Shown here: positions 26,999 to 35,967 of the stretch, in pieces
Layout: every line of letters starts with the position of its first letter
How positions within the stretch are numbered: position 1 is the stretch's first letter
Origin: Jeotgalibaca porci
GTDB taxonomy: Bacteria; Bacillota; Bacilli; Lactobacillales; Aerococcaceae
Reading direction: 5' to 3'
NCBI RefSeq assembly: GCF_011299095.1
Contig: NZ_CP049889.1
Location: 408,501-472,500 of the forward strand
DNA: 64,000 nucleotides
The notes under the pieces: generated by a model
What the model was told of the DNA's origin: nothing
Database searches by the model: none
What the model saw: only the letters and a program-made list of their open reading frames with translations
Translations under genes and position numbers: made by a program

Positions 26999-28017
26999 AC
27001 TTGGGCGTATTGCAGCATAAACAGTTCAAACTGGACTTCTTTTATTCCGTCACCTGTTTTCATTTTTTCTTCGGTTTCGACAAGTCCCAAATAAGCTTGC
27101 ATCAATCTATCGCCATTCATTTTACGTATTTGCTGATTGGCCAGCTTGATACGGTACGGGTGGATTTTTAATACTTTAGCCATATCGGGTTGTTGATAGC
27201 CCTGCTTGGCCAGTAAATATACTTGGATCAAGAGCCGGAACTGACCCAACAAAATGGCATTAATTTTGATTGGTTCTTCTTTTTGCAATAACAAATCACG
27301 ATAAATACCAATTGCACGTGTGGCATCTTTTTTCATAACATAGGTTACGATTTCGAAAATATTTTGTTCCAAGTTGCGTGGGACCAGATCTTCTACCATT
27401 TTTTTGGTAATCATTTTGTCATCTCTGGCAGATAGAAACAGCTTCTCCAATTCATGCACACCAGTAGAGAGGCTATCCTCAATGCGTTCAAAGAAAAATT
27501 GAACGGTCTCACGGTCCATTTGATAACCTGCATTGGTAATCATCTGACTCAAAAAGCGGCGACTGGCATCAGCTTCCATGGTTTGAACATCGACTAAAGT
27601 TGCATGCTTCTTCAGGAGCTTGCTGACCTTTTTTCGATTATCTAGTTTTTCATAGGGCGCAAAAATGGCTAAGATAGTTGATTCTGAAGGATTTTGCAAG
27701 TATGTTTCCAACCACGAGACATCATGCTCCACGTTCCCTTTTGGTTTTTCGCCTGTTAAGAAAGTCGGATTATCGATAATAACTAAACGTCGCTCACCAA
27801 AAAATGGCAACGACTCAGCATCTTCCAACGCCGCACCTAATGGAACTTCATCCATATTATATATCCCAACGTTCAAATCTTGATCTTCTTCCGGGATGAC
27901 GTATTCCAATAAAGTTGCTCTCGCTTCTTCAATAAAATAGGACTCTGTTCCCAGTAATAAATAAATAGGCTTCAATTGCCCTTTTTTAATATTCGCTAGT
28001 TCAGTTGCATAACTCAT
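26995..28017 (-). CDS. holA: DNA polymerase III subunit delta
   Basis: Opens and loads the sliding clamp as part of the clamp loader. The 340 aa have the family pattern: PIYLLLGTESYFIEEARATLLEYV at the start, FFGERRLVIIDNPTFL and a helical C-terminal domain. ATG 28017 is used; an upstream TTG at 28032 has no better ribosome site. It follows comEC by 32 nt, the comEC-holA order common in Firmicutes. Confidence 0.94.
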   Translation of the reverse strand: MSYATELANIKKGQLKPIYLLLGTESYFIEEARATLLEYVIPEEDQDLNVGIYNMDEVPLGAALEDAESLPFFGERRLVIIDNPTFLTGEKPKGNVEHDVSWLETYLQNPSESTILAIFAPYEKLDNRKKVSKLLKKHATLVDVQTMEADASRRFLSQMITNAGYQMDRETVQFFFERIEDSLSTGVHELEKLFLSARDDKMITKKMVEDLVPRNLEQNIFEIVTYVMKKDATRAIGIYRDLLLQKEEPIKINAILLGQFRLLIQVYLLAKQGYQQPDMAKVLKIHPYRIKLANQQIRKMNGDRLMQAYLGLVETEEKMKTGDGIKEVQFELFMLQYAQV

Positions 28018-28049
28018 TCTTTCACTTCGCAATCGTCTTTTTTCTGCTC

Positions 28050-30380
28050 TTATTGTAGCATAATTTCTATTCGTTTTTGACGTTGGTTGTAAATGAAATG
28101 CACGGCGCCATTTAAATCAGTCCGGTAAATGCTTATTTTTTGCGCTTCAAGGCGCTCGACTACTTCAGGTGTTGGATGACCGTAACGATTCTTTCTTCCT
28201 ACTGATATAAAAGCTCCCCGGGGATTTACTCGTTTTAGAAAAGGACTTGAAGTGGAGGTATTGCTACCATGATGGCCGACCTTCAATATATCAGCCTGTA
28301 AATTAGGATAGCGCCTCATTAAATCCTGCTCACCACTTTCTTCTAAATCGCCTGTAAATAACCAGGATAACCCACCGATTTTGCTGTAAAGCACCAACGA
28401 ATCATTATTTTCACCTCTTCGCTTGTGGTTCGGATTCAAAACTTGGAATGCCAGTGTATTTAACTCGACCTGGCTAGGTCCCATGAGCGACGTGATTGGC
28501 GGTATATGATGCATGCCAGAAACTTCTGCTAAAAAGGTAGCCGTCTCCTCCATTCCACTTGCGATATACATATGTCGAATGGGAAGTTCATTTGCTAAAT
28601 AGTCTAAGTTGCCGATATGATCCGTGTCACTATGAGTCAGAAAAACCGCATCCAATTGACCTACACCTTCTGCTTTGATTGCAGAGACTAGATTTTTTGC
28701 ATGATAATCGGTTTCCTTTCTTAATTTCCAGTCCTCTTCCTCATTAAATGTAATTACGCCGCCCGTATCAATCAAGACTGTATCCCGATTAAACGGTGTT
28801 TTAATTAACAGGGCATCCCCTTGCCCCACATCTAACATAATGACTCTTCCGTTTGGATTCAACTTCGGCAAGGAGTAGAAAAAGAAAAAAGAAAGCGTCA
28901 CGAGCATCATCCAAAGGAATAGATGCTTTCTTTGTTCAAATGCAACCAGGAAAGCTAGTAAACAGGCCGCCAATCCCAAATACCAAAGTAGAGGCTGTCT
29001 ACCCGTAATCATTAGCAGCCAATTGGTGTCTGCCAACTGCTGGGAGACTACTTCTAGTTTTTCAAGAGCAATAGTCATACTCATACTTAGAGGTGATAAA
29101 ATTGCGACGGGAAATTTTAATGCCGCCAACAGCGTTAATAACCAGAATAACGGAAAGAGTAAATATGAAAAGAAAAAACTGAAAATTATATTAACAAACA
29201 TGCCCAGCCAGATAATCTCGAAGTAATGATAGCTGAGAAAAATTCCCGAAATACAAGTCATGATTAAAGACAACAGGAAACTTTTTGCAAGCGATGGGAT
29301 TCTCATCTTTTCCAAAGATGGGCTGAGGAAATAAAGCAAGCCTGACAAAGAGTAGCTGAGTTGAAATGCAATACTGAAAACGAGATAAGGGTTCTGCCAT
29401 AGTGCTAGCAAGATTGCGAAAGCAAAGGCGTCTTTGGCGCTAATCTCGCGTTTAGACATTTTTGCAACGAGTGAAAAACTATGGGTAAAAACAGCACGAA
29501 AAATACCAACTCCGGAACCGATTAGAAAAGCATATAGCAGAATGGTGACCAACAGAATCGGGTACGTTGTTTCTCGCGACACCCCCATTCGTAATAAGCC
29601 GTACTGAAGTGTAGTGACCAGAAAATAAATATGCATGCCAGAAATTGAAAAAATGTGGAGGATACCTATTTTCCGATATGCAGCCATCGCCAATGTATCA
29701 ATATCATCGGTTTGGTTAAAGAGCATGGCCATAATGTAATCTTTACTTTTAGCGTTTGGGAGCATGCGGTTTAAATAATCAAAAAAACGCAACCGAATTA
29801 CTGAAAAGATGCTACCCAACGAATGATTCGGTGTCACTGCGGCAACTTCCTGGATGTTTACTTTCCAATGTATTTTTTTGCGTTTAAGATACGTGCGATA
29901 GTCGAATTGAAAGCGATTCGTCGCCGTTTCTGGTTCCTCCAAAGTAAACGTCGCTTGCATATAAATCGGTGTCGTCAAATTCAGCCACTCGTTCTTTTCC
30001 ACTTCATTTTTTATTTGATGGAAAAATACAATTTTTTCGCCGAGAAGTTCTGCTTCACCACTCAGACCGTTCCCATTTACGCGATATGTGGTCGGATCTA
30101 TTTCCAAAATGCCTGTTTTGATTTCGGATGAGAGGTGACTCTGGTTGGTAAGCGTATGCGATAAAGTGACCATCCCCGTTACGATTAAAATCGCACATGT
30201 ACACAAAAGAAGCTCTCGAATCTGCATTCTGTAAATACGAAAAACAAACAACGCAAATAACCCCCAAGCGTAGCCATTCCGTGGTGATAGAATGAGAACG
30301 ATGAGGGAGATCGCTGCTAGACTGGGTAATAAATAAAACCCTTTAGCTCTCTGTATGTTCGTTAGGACAGATCGTACCAT
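28050..30380 (-). CDS. comEC: DNA internalisation competence protein ComEC/Rec2
   Basis: Membrane channel that passes single-stranded DNA into the cell during transformation. The 776 aa have N-terminal membrane helices, an OB-fold region, the competence domain (IGILHIFSISGMHIYFLV; then about eight helices) and a C-terminal metallo-beta-lactamase domain with HSDTDHIGNLDYL and KVGHHGSNTSTS. ATG 30380 is preferred: GGAGGA lies 11 nt upstream, while the ATG at 30419 has none. Overlaps the end of comEB by 38 nt. Confidence 0.94.
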   Translation of the reverse strand: MVRSVLTNIQRAKGFYLLPSLAAISLIVLILSPRNGYAWGLFALFVFRIYRMQIRELLLCTCAILIVTGMVTLSHTLTNQSHLSSEIKTGILEIDPTTYRVNGNGLSGEAELLGEKIVFFHQIKNEVEKNEWLNLTTPIYMQATFTLEEPETATNRFQFDYRTYLKRKKIHWKVNIQEVAAVTPNHSLGSIFSVIRLRFFDYLNRMLPNAKSKDYIMAMLFNQTDDIDTLAMAAYRKIGILHIFSISGMHIYFLVTTLQYGLLRMGVSRETTYPILLVTILLYAFLIGSGVGIFRAVFTHSFSLVAKMSKREISAKDAFAFAILLALWQNPYLVFSIAFQLSYSLSGLLYFLSPSLEKMRIPSLAKSFLLSLIMTCISGIFLSYHYFEIIWLGMFVNIIFSFFFSYLLFPLFWLLTLLAALKFPVAILSPLSMSMTIALEKLEVVSQQLADTNWLLMITGRQPLLWYLGLAACLLAFLVAFEQRKHLFLWMMLVTLSFFFFYSLPKLNPNGRVIMLDVGQGDALLIKTPFNRDTVLIDTGGVITFNEEEDWKLRKETDYHAKNLVSAIKAEGVGQLDAVFLTHSDTDHIGNLDYLANELPIRHMYIASGMEETATFLAEVSGMHHIPPITSLMGPSQVELNTLAFQVLNPNHKRRGENNDSLVLYSKIGGLSWLFTGDLEESGEQDLMRRYPNLQADILKVGHHGSNTSTSSPFLKRVNPRGAFISVGRKNRYGHPTPEVVERLEAQKISIYRTDLNGAVHFIYNQRQKRIEIMLQ

Positions 30381-30870
30381 GTGTGTGTGAATCCTCCGAT
30401 TCAACGGTAGGCATTTCAACTAAGGATTTAAAGTAGTCTGGGTTCAACTGTACTTGTTCGTAAGGAATAGCCATCTTATCAAGCAAAGAAAGAGCATATT
30501 CATGGTTGCGGTAATCCTTCAAGTAATAGATTTTTTTAATCCCAGCTTGAAGAATCATCTTCGTGCATTGGAGACACGGGAAATGTGTGACGTAGATTTC
30601 GGCGCCATCTGTCTTAATACCGAATTTTGCACACTGCAATACCGCGTTCATTTCCGCATGTATAGTCCGTACACAATGGCCATCCACCATATAGCATCCT
30701 TCGTCGATACAATGCGCATCGCCAGAAACGGAACCGTTATAGCCACCCGCTATAATCCGTTTGTCACGGACAATCGTTGCACCGACTTCCAAACGCTTAC
30801 AAGTACTTCTTAATGATAATAATACGGCTTGAGCCATGAAATATTGATTCCAGGGAATACGTTGTTCCAT
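30343..30870 (-). CDS. comEB: ComE operon protein 2 / dCMP deaminase family
   Basis: Cytidine/deoxycytidylate deaminase family enzyme. The 175 aa hold the zinc site HAEMNAVLQCA and PCLQCTKMI, plus GAQ-like substrate segments, and match dCMP deaminases that supply dUMP. Located between comEA and comEC as in Bacillus, where it is not needed for transformation. The C-terminal tail from about residue 150 is acidic and variable. Confidence 0.92.
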   Translation of the reverse strand: MEQRIPWNQYFMAQAVLLSLRSTCKRLEVGATIVRDKRIIAGGYNGSVSGDAHCIDEGCYMVDGHCVRTIHAEMNAVLQCAKFGIKTDGAEIYVTHFPCLQCTKMILQAGIKKIYYLKDYRNHEYALSLLDKMAIPYEQVQLNPDYFKSLVEMPTVESEDSHTHGTICPNEHTES

Positions 30871-30951
30871 CCATCCATCACTCCTTTTTATTCATCATAC
30901 ACTAAAAAGAAAGCGATGCTACTTATTTTTCCCAATTTTGAAATGTTCCGA

Positions 30952-31578
30952 TTATTTTGTGACCGTGATGCTTTCCTTGAGCGTATCAAATGTTTTCTGC
31001 CCAATCCCGCTGACTTCCATCAGTTCTTCTATCGTTGAAAATGAGCCGTTTTCTGTTCGATAATTAATAATTTGTAGCGCTTTTTTCTCGCCAATACCGG
31101 GTAAAGCTTGCAGTTCAAGATCAGTCGCGGTGTTAATATTTATTTTCGACGTGCCTTCTTCGACAGGTGAATTTGGCTGTGTATACGGAATATCCACTAT
31201 TTCTTCACCAACGACAGGAATGTATAACAGCATCTGATCCGTTACATGTTGCGCAAAATTAATATGGCGTGTTTCAGCATTTTGAAGCAGACCACCGGCT
31301 AAGTCGATAGCATTCTGTACCCGCATGTTTTTGGCCACTTCATAAATTCCCGGATTCGTCACCGCACCCTTCACATCCACCACCCAAAAAACCGGCTCCT
31401 GTTCTTCCGGTTCTTGAAAAATACTTTCAGATTCTGACTGCATTTCCAGAAACCACTCATCCGTGTTTTCTGTTTGCGCACTTTTTTGGTTCGAAAAAAC
31501 TAACCCGATGATAATCAAACCTTGTACGATACCCAAACCGATTAATAGCGGTATACGCCATTTCGTTATTTTTTCCAT
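30952..31578 (-). CDS. comEA: Competence protein ComEA (DNA receptor)
   Basis: Membrane-anchored receptor that binds double-stranded DNA outside the cell. The 208 aa have one N-terminal transmembrane helix (about 10-28), a SLBB domain (VDVKGAVTNPGIYEVAKNMR, about 67-120) and a C-terminal helix-hairpin-helix domain (ININTATDLELQALPGIGEK, about 143-205). A GGAGGAAAATAT ribosome site precedes the ATG. Starts the comEA-EB-EC-holA cluster. Confidence 0.94.
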   Translation of the reverse strand: MEKITKWRIPLLIGLGIVQGLIIIGLVFSNQKSAQTENTDEWFLEMQSESESIFQEPEEQEPVFWVVDVKGAVTNPGIYEVAKNMRVQNAIDLAGGLLQNAETRHINFAQHVTDQMLLYIPVVGEEIVDIPYTQPNSPVEEGTSKININTATDLELQALPGIGEKKALQIINYRTENGSFSTIEELMEVSGIGQKTFDTLKESITVTK

Positions 31579-31677
31579 ATATTTTCCTCCTGTATATATA
31601 TAAGCAAAAAATAGCGAAAAGCTTTTTTTTCAGTCAAATTTTTTTACTAATTGTGAACAATTCGTGTATAAAAATAG

Positions 31678-31715
31678 TCTGCACAACCTTCCGAAATAAA
31701 CCAAACTTGTGCAGA
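31678..31715. repeat. Stem-loop upstream of comEA
   Basis: TCTGCACAA (31678-31686) pairs perfectly with TTGTGCAGA (31707-31715). On the minus strand it is followed by CTATTTTTATA and may be a second terminator before the competence genes. Confidence 0.45.
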
Positions 31716-31737
31716 TTTCTGCATTTTCACGCAAAAA

Positions 31738-31760
31738 AAGACTGAGATTTCTCTCAGTCC
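31738..31760 (-). terminator. Terminator after the RclA-like oxidoreductase
   Basis: GACTGAGA pairs with TCTCAGTC around a 4-base loop, followed on the minus strand by TTTTTTT. Confidence 0.88.
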
Positions 31761-31768
31761 ACACGCTT

Positions 31769-33088
31769 TTATTTAAATAAATCATTCAAATTCTCTGCCA
31801 TCGTTGGATGGGTGAAGACTTGATTATGTAACACAGAGGCTGGTAAATTATAATCCTTTGCGAGTTTCACAATATTAATAATCTCGTGTGCCTGTGCTCC
31901 GAATAAACTTGCCCCTAGAATCTGATTCGAATGTTTAGCAATAACTGCTTTAAATACCCCTCTTAAATCACCTGTTACATGAGCACGTGGCATCTTTGCA
32001 ACTGGTAAAATATTCGTGCGGATATCCAGGTTGGCCGCTACTGCTTCAGCTTCTGTCATCCCAACCCGGGCAAAGGGCGGATTAATAAAAATACTATACG
32101 GTAAATTCTGCCGGCTTTTTAAATTGTAGTCCTGATTGCCGTATAAGTAACTGTCAATAATGCGAGCATCATCCAAAGATGTGTAAGTGAACTGTTCTTC
32201 ACCTCTTACATCCCCTAATGCAAAAACATGATCGACCGTTGTGCGTAAATAATCATTCGTCCATATTCCGCCACTTTCATTTAGCTTGATAGCTGTGTTC
32301 CATAACCTCAGACTCTCAATAGCTGGCTTACGCCCCGTTGCAATTAATATTGCGTCGAAATTAAAAGTGTCGCCCGCTTTGGTTATTACTTTAACGCCAT
32401 CGTTAGTAACATCTTGTATACTCGAAACTGCTGTCTCTGTTAATACCTCAATCCCTTGTTGGACAAGTTCCTCTTGGACAGCTATCCGTATTTCAGGTTC
32501 TTCGTGTTTCAGAATTTCAGCACCTGTCTCTATTAGTGTCACTTTGGAACCAAAGCCAGAATAGATGCTGGCGAATTCCAAGCCGATATTTCCGGCTCCT
32601 ATAATACCCAACCTTTTAGGTAAAAATGGAAGTTCCTGTAACTGTGTTGAATCGTAGACATGTTTACTTTCCATTATACCGCGGATGTTGGGTATACGAC
32701 TTTCGCTACCAGTATTAATAAAAACGAGAGCACCTTTCAAAGAAAAACGTTCTTCTCCGGCCCTCACAATCAACTCTCTATCATTTTTAAAGGACGCTTC
32801 ACCGAAGTAAATGTCTATTGTTTCTTCAGTAGCGAGATTTTGATAATTCGTTTCATTCAGCTTTTTGACGACCAGATTGCGGCGTTCAAACGCATCCACA
32901 TAGTCCGTTCCCTTCACTGAATCAACAGACAATGTCTTGGTTGGAATACAAGCAACGTTGATACATGTTCCTCCAGCCATCTTTTCATCTCTTTCGATGA
33001 CAGCAACGGTTTTACCGTCTGCGGAAAAAGTTTTTGCCAACGTTTTCCCCGCTTTTCCCCAGCCTATAATAATAACGTCATATTTCAA
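31769..33088 (-). CDS. FAD-dependent pyridine nucleotide-disulfide oxidoreductase, RclA/Har-like
   Basis: Soluble flavoprotein of 439 aa. It has an N-terminal FAD fold (YDVIIIGWGKAGKTLA), the redox disulfide in GGTCINVACIPTK, a second nucleotide-binding fold (GIIGAGNIGLEFASIYSG), a GD motif (HVFALGDVRGEEQFTYTS) and a C-terminal dimer domain with HPTMAE. The length and ACIPTK variant fit the RclA group; some members reduce hypothiocyanous acid. Mercuric reductase is unlikely: no N-terminal metal domain and no vicinal cysteines at the C-terminus. Substrate is inferred. Confidence 0.8.
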   Translation of the reverse strand: MKYDVIIIGWGKAGKTLAKTFSADGKTVAVIERDEKMAGGTCINVACIPTKTLSVDSVKGTDYVDAFERRNLVVKKLNETNYQNLATEETIDIYFGEASFKNDRELIVRAGEERFSLKGALVFINTGSESRIPNIRGIMESKHVYDSTQLQELPFLPKRLGIIGAGNIGLEFASIYSGFGSKVTLIETGAEILKHEEPEIRIAVQEELVQQGIEVLTETAVSSIQDVTNDGVKVITKAGDTFNFDAILIATGRKPAIESLRLWNTAIKLNESGGIWTNDYLRTTVDHVFALGDVRGEEQFTYTSLDDARIIDSYLYGNQDYNLKSRQNLPYSIFINPPFARVGMTEAEAVAANLDIRTNILPVAKMPRAHVTGDLRGVFKAVIAKHSNQILGASLFGAQAHEIINIVKLAKDYNLPASVLHNQVFTHPTMAENLNDLFK

Positions 33089-33137
33089 CAGTCATTCCAT
33101 CCTTTCACTAAAGATTAGAATTTAAAATGGCCCATGA

Positions 33138-33641
33138 TTATTTTTTATTATTCTTTTCGGCTAACTTCGCAATAACAGCTGTATTGACCGCAGGTGGCAA
33201 CAGTGCGGAAACATCGCCTTCAAAAGTAGCAACCTCTTTAATCAAACTTGAACTCAAGAAACGGTACTCAGGAGCTGAAAAGATGAGAATGGATTCCAAA
33301 TCTGGAAATTGTGTGCGATTCATCATTGCGATGCTCTCTTCATATTCAAAGTCTTTCACGTTACGGACACCACGAATTAAAGCAGCTGCGCCGACCTCTT
33401 TAGCCATATCAACCGTCAAGCCACCCGTATGACGCACCACACGGACCTTGGGCATCCCTTTAAGAGCAGCTTCTGCTAGAGCAACGCGTTCATCTCCTGT
33501 AAAGAGCGACTGTTTACTTGTATTCGTAGCAACTGCGACAAGAATTTCATCAAACAGACGCGATGCACGCGTTAAAATATCGACATGACCGTTTGTTAAA
33601 GGGTCAAAACTACCTGGAAATATTGCTATTTTTTTACTCAT
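33138..33641 (-). CDS. coaD: Phosphopantetheine adenylyltransferase
   Basis: Adenylates 4'-phosphopantetheine in coenzyme A synthesis. The 167 aa have FPGSFDPLTNGHVDIL with the T/HxGH-type site, LIRGVRNVKDFEYE, and FLSSSLIKEVATF. Follows rsmD by 12 nt, the common rsmD-coaD pairing. Confidence 0.96.
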   Translation of the reverse strand: MSKKIAIFPGSFDPLTNGHVDILTRASRLFDEILVAVATNTSKQSLFTGDERVALAEAALKGMPKVRVVRHTGGLTVDMAKEVGAAALIRGVRNVKDFEYEESIAMMNRTQFPDLESILIFSAPEYRFLSSSLIKEVATFEGDVSALLPPAVNTAVIAKLAEKNNKK

Positions 33642-33653
33642 GTCATTACCATC

Positions 33654-34211
33654 CTACTTTCCTTCAAAAACTTCTACCGCAATCGTACCATATTCAACTC
33701 GTTTGCGTTTGTAGTAGGCTTCGATTTCATCGGGAAGTGTGTTCTCTTTATCCATCTCACAAACAATGGTTGTGTCACTATCGATTAAGCCGCACTCCTG
33801 TAACAAATGAATATCAGAGACTGATTTATCTGCATGATATGGTGGATCTAAAATTACCAGTCGGAATGTCACATTGGGATTTGCTTGGGCAAATTTCTGT
33901 ACATTCTTACGGGAATCCCCACCCATCACCGTATACTTTTCAGGTTCTCTTGTCATCGCAATATTCTCGTGAATAATTTTAATTGCTTTATTATTCTTTT
34001 CTGACAGTATTGCATGATCAATTCCGCGTGAAACGGCTTCAATTGCCAAGCCACCGCTACCGGAAAACATATCAAAACAATAGCCCCCATCGAAGTAGGG
34101 GCCAATAATATTAAAAATAGACTCTTTTACTTTATCTGTAGTCGGGCGTGTATTATCACCCGGGACAGCTTTTAACGGCCGACCTTTATATTCGCCTGCT
34201 ATCACACGCAT
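33654..34211 (-). CDS. rsmD: 16S rRNA m2G966 methyltransferase RsmD
   Basis: Methylates guanine 966 (E. coli numbering) of 16S rRNA. The 185 aa show MRVIAGEYKGRPLKAVPG, TRPTTDKVKESIFNII, the SAM site FDMFSGSGGLAIEAVSRG and the catalytic DPPY. Starts 14 nt after ylbG and precedes coaD. Confidence 0.94.
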   Translation of the reverse strand: MRVIAGEYKGRPLKAVPGDNTRPTTDKVKESIFNIIGPYFDGGYCFDMFSGSGGLAIEAVSRGIDHAILSEKNNKAIKIIHENIAMTREPEKYTVMGGDSRKNVQKFAQANPNVTFRLVILDPPYHADKSVSDIHLLQECGLIDSDTTIVCEMDKENTLPDEIEAYYKRKRVEYGTIAVEVFEGK

Positions 34212-34225
34212 GTTTACTTCCCCCG

Positions 34226-34507
34226 TTATAAATCAACTGTTTCTTTTATTTTCTTAAAGGCACCTAAACTATCTGAAAATGTCATATCAATATCCGGACG
34301 ATAAGATATTTCTACTTTTCGGACATAGTGCAAGCTGTTTAATTGCTTCATTTTATCTTGGACTTCATTCTGATCCACATACATGACGATGTACTTTTGA
34401 CGATTAGAAACGTAATGGATATAACCAAATCGTCTTAAATTTTTCAACTGACGCAATGTATAGACCCAAATGATGATTCCTTGTCTTTTGGTTATTTCAA
34501 AGCTCAA
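34226..34507 (-). CDS. ylbG: YlbG family protein (DUF2129)
   Basis: A 93-aa cytoplasmic protein of unknown function, conserved in Bacilli. RQGIIIWVYTLRQLKNLRRFGYIHYVS and YVMYVDQNEV match the family. TTG start overlapping the ylbF stop by 11 nt. Position between ylbF and rsmD is conserved with Bacillus subtilis. Confidence 0.9.
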   Translation of the reverse strand: MSFEITKRQGIIIWVYTLRQLKNLRRFGYIHYVSNRQKYIVMYVDQNEVQDKMKQLNSLHYVRKVEISYRPDIDMTFSDSLGAFKKIKETVDL

Positions 34508-34955
34508 TATCTTTCCTCTTTCCTAAATGAATTTCACATGCTGATGGAAGCCCAATCATAGACAACGAAAAAGCGTCACCTGCAGATACCAAGATGTTCT
34601 CCGAAACCGCAGACGCAATCTTCTTCGCAATCAAATCCAGTTGCACCTGCAAATCTCTTTCCGCAATCCGGTAATTATAAATGGCAGTATCCAAATCCAT
34701 TTCTCGCTTCAATTGAAAGACGGTCTTCTTTAATTCTTGAAAACCCGGCGCATGTGATCCGTATTCTGCAATTTGTTCGAATTTATTTTTTGCTTCATTA
34801 AAACGTATCATTTTATTATTAGCTTCTTCAGAGTCATCCAACGCAGCTTTCGCCATTTGAAAGTTTTCCATAGCTTGAGACTGCTTGATACTCGTAATTA
34901 ATTGATCGCATTGGCTTTCGATAGCAAATAATTCTTCGTTAATAATCAATTGCAT
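34497..34955 (-). CDS. ylbF: YlbF family regulator
   Basis: A 152-aa helical protein of the YlbF/YmcA family, which in Bacillus joins YmcA and YaaT in a complex that affects RNase Y activity, competence and biofilm formation. The helical pattern (AIESQCDQLITSIKQSQAMENFQ, KNKFEQIAEYGSHAPGFQEL) fits. ATG 34955 with AAGGGG close upstream; a TTG 18 bases earlier is possible. Overlaps the end of the CAP-domain gene. Confidence 0.87.
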   Translation of the reverse strand: MQLIINEELFAIESQCDQLITSIKQSQAMENFQMAKAALDDSEEANNKMIRFNEAKNKFEQIAEYGSHAPGFQELKKTVFQLKREMDLDTAIYNYRIAERDLQVQLDLIAKKIASAVSENILVSAGDAFSLSMIGLPSACEIHLGKRKDIEL

Positions 34956-35967
34956 CTGCCCCTTCTGATTCAAACACCATCAATAAATTATCATTCGCTG
35001 AAACAATCGAGAAATCGGTTAGTTGCGCATTCAAAAACAACTGGCGTTTTTCAGCGAGCAACTGCATTAATCCAAAACGCATCGGTGCATCCACACTACC
35101 GGCGTTCACATTATAAGCCAGTGTTTTGCCTGCTTTTTCTGCAGCTTCCGTCACCTCAGAAGGCAAGCCATTAAAAGTCAATTCATTGGTACCTTGTGTC
35201 AGTAACACCTGTTTCCCGTAATCTCTTAAGCTTTCAGATGACGTTAAAGGTGCCACATTATTTTCTGTTCGCCACGCATTCACATAATGCTCCATGAGTT
35301 GAGCCGTATTTTTATGAATAGGCATGCCGGGATTCATCTCTACACCCTTCACATTGTAGTAATTCATCGCAATGAGTGCTTCTTGTGATAAATAGCGGAT
35401 AGCATAGATTTCATGCTTTTCCGGATGGAAATACAACATTGCAAAACTATTATTGTCAAATTCAACGAGTGGAAATTGTGCCCATTCTTCTCTAGTAAGC
35501 GTCAATGAAACCGGCTCGCCTTCCCAATCGAATTGGAAATGTCTACTCAACTGCGTTTCGTCATATACATTATCGCGGTTCATCCCAATTTGGATAGCGC
35601 CTGTTTGGATGTCACTTCCTAAAATGAATAGAGAATCGATAATGGAATCCTTTACTTCCAGTTGGATAAATTTATGTAATTCAGAATAAACCCACGATGC
35701 TGCGTCGCCGTTTTCTTCGGAATAAATTGCTGTCGGCTCGCCGTGACGTGCTGAATATGTTTGAATGTCTTGACCGATGTAGTGCTCAAAGCCACTAACA
35801 GGTAACGGATAAATCTGGTTGGGTTCTTCATTTTCTAATACGACATTTCTTTCTGTAGCTGTTTCGTGCGTAGGAACGCCGCGTTCATTATAGAAGATAG
35901 GCCCGTAATAGAATCCGGCTACCATCAATACGAATAATAATAAAACTTTCATTAACAAGGCCTTCAT
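34939..35967 (-). CDS. CAP-domain exported protein, YlbC-like
   Basis: A 342-aa protein with an N-terminal signal or anchor helix (KALLMKVLLLFVLMVAGFYYG), a CAP-associated N-terminal domain (about 55-190: IGQDIQTYSARHGEPTAIYSEE) and a C-terminal CAP/SCP-like domain (about 225-330). B. subtilis YlbC has the same architecture and place in the cluster. The function of these proteins is unknown. Its start overlaps the ftsW stop by 4 nt. Confidence 0.85.
   Translation of the reverse strand: MKALLMKVLLLFVLMVAGFYYGPIFYNERGVPTHETATERNVVLENEEPNQIYPLPVSGFEHYIGQDIQTYSARHGEPTAIYSEENGDAASWVYSELHKFIQLEVKDSIIDSLFILGSDIQTGAIQIGMNRDNVYDETQLSRHFQFDWEGEPVSLTLTREEWAQFPLVEFDNNSFAMLYFHPEKHEIYAIRYLSQEALIAMNYYNVKGVEMNPGMPIHKNTAQLMEHYVNAWRTENNVAPLTSSESLRDYGKQVLLTQGTNELTFNGLPSEVTEAAEKAGKTLAYNVNAGSVDAPMRFGLMQLLAEKRQLFLNAQLTDFSIVSANDNLLMVFESEGADAIDY

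Noticed and set aside
31769-33088. Mercuric reductase annotation
   Set aside because: It lacks the N-terminal metal-binding domain and C-terminal cysteine pair, and there are no mer genes around.
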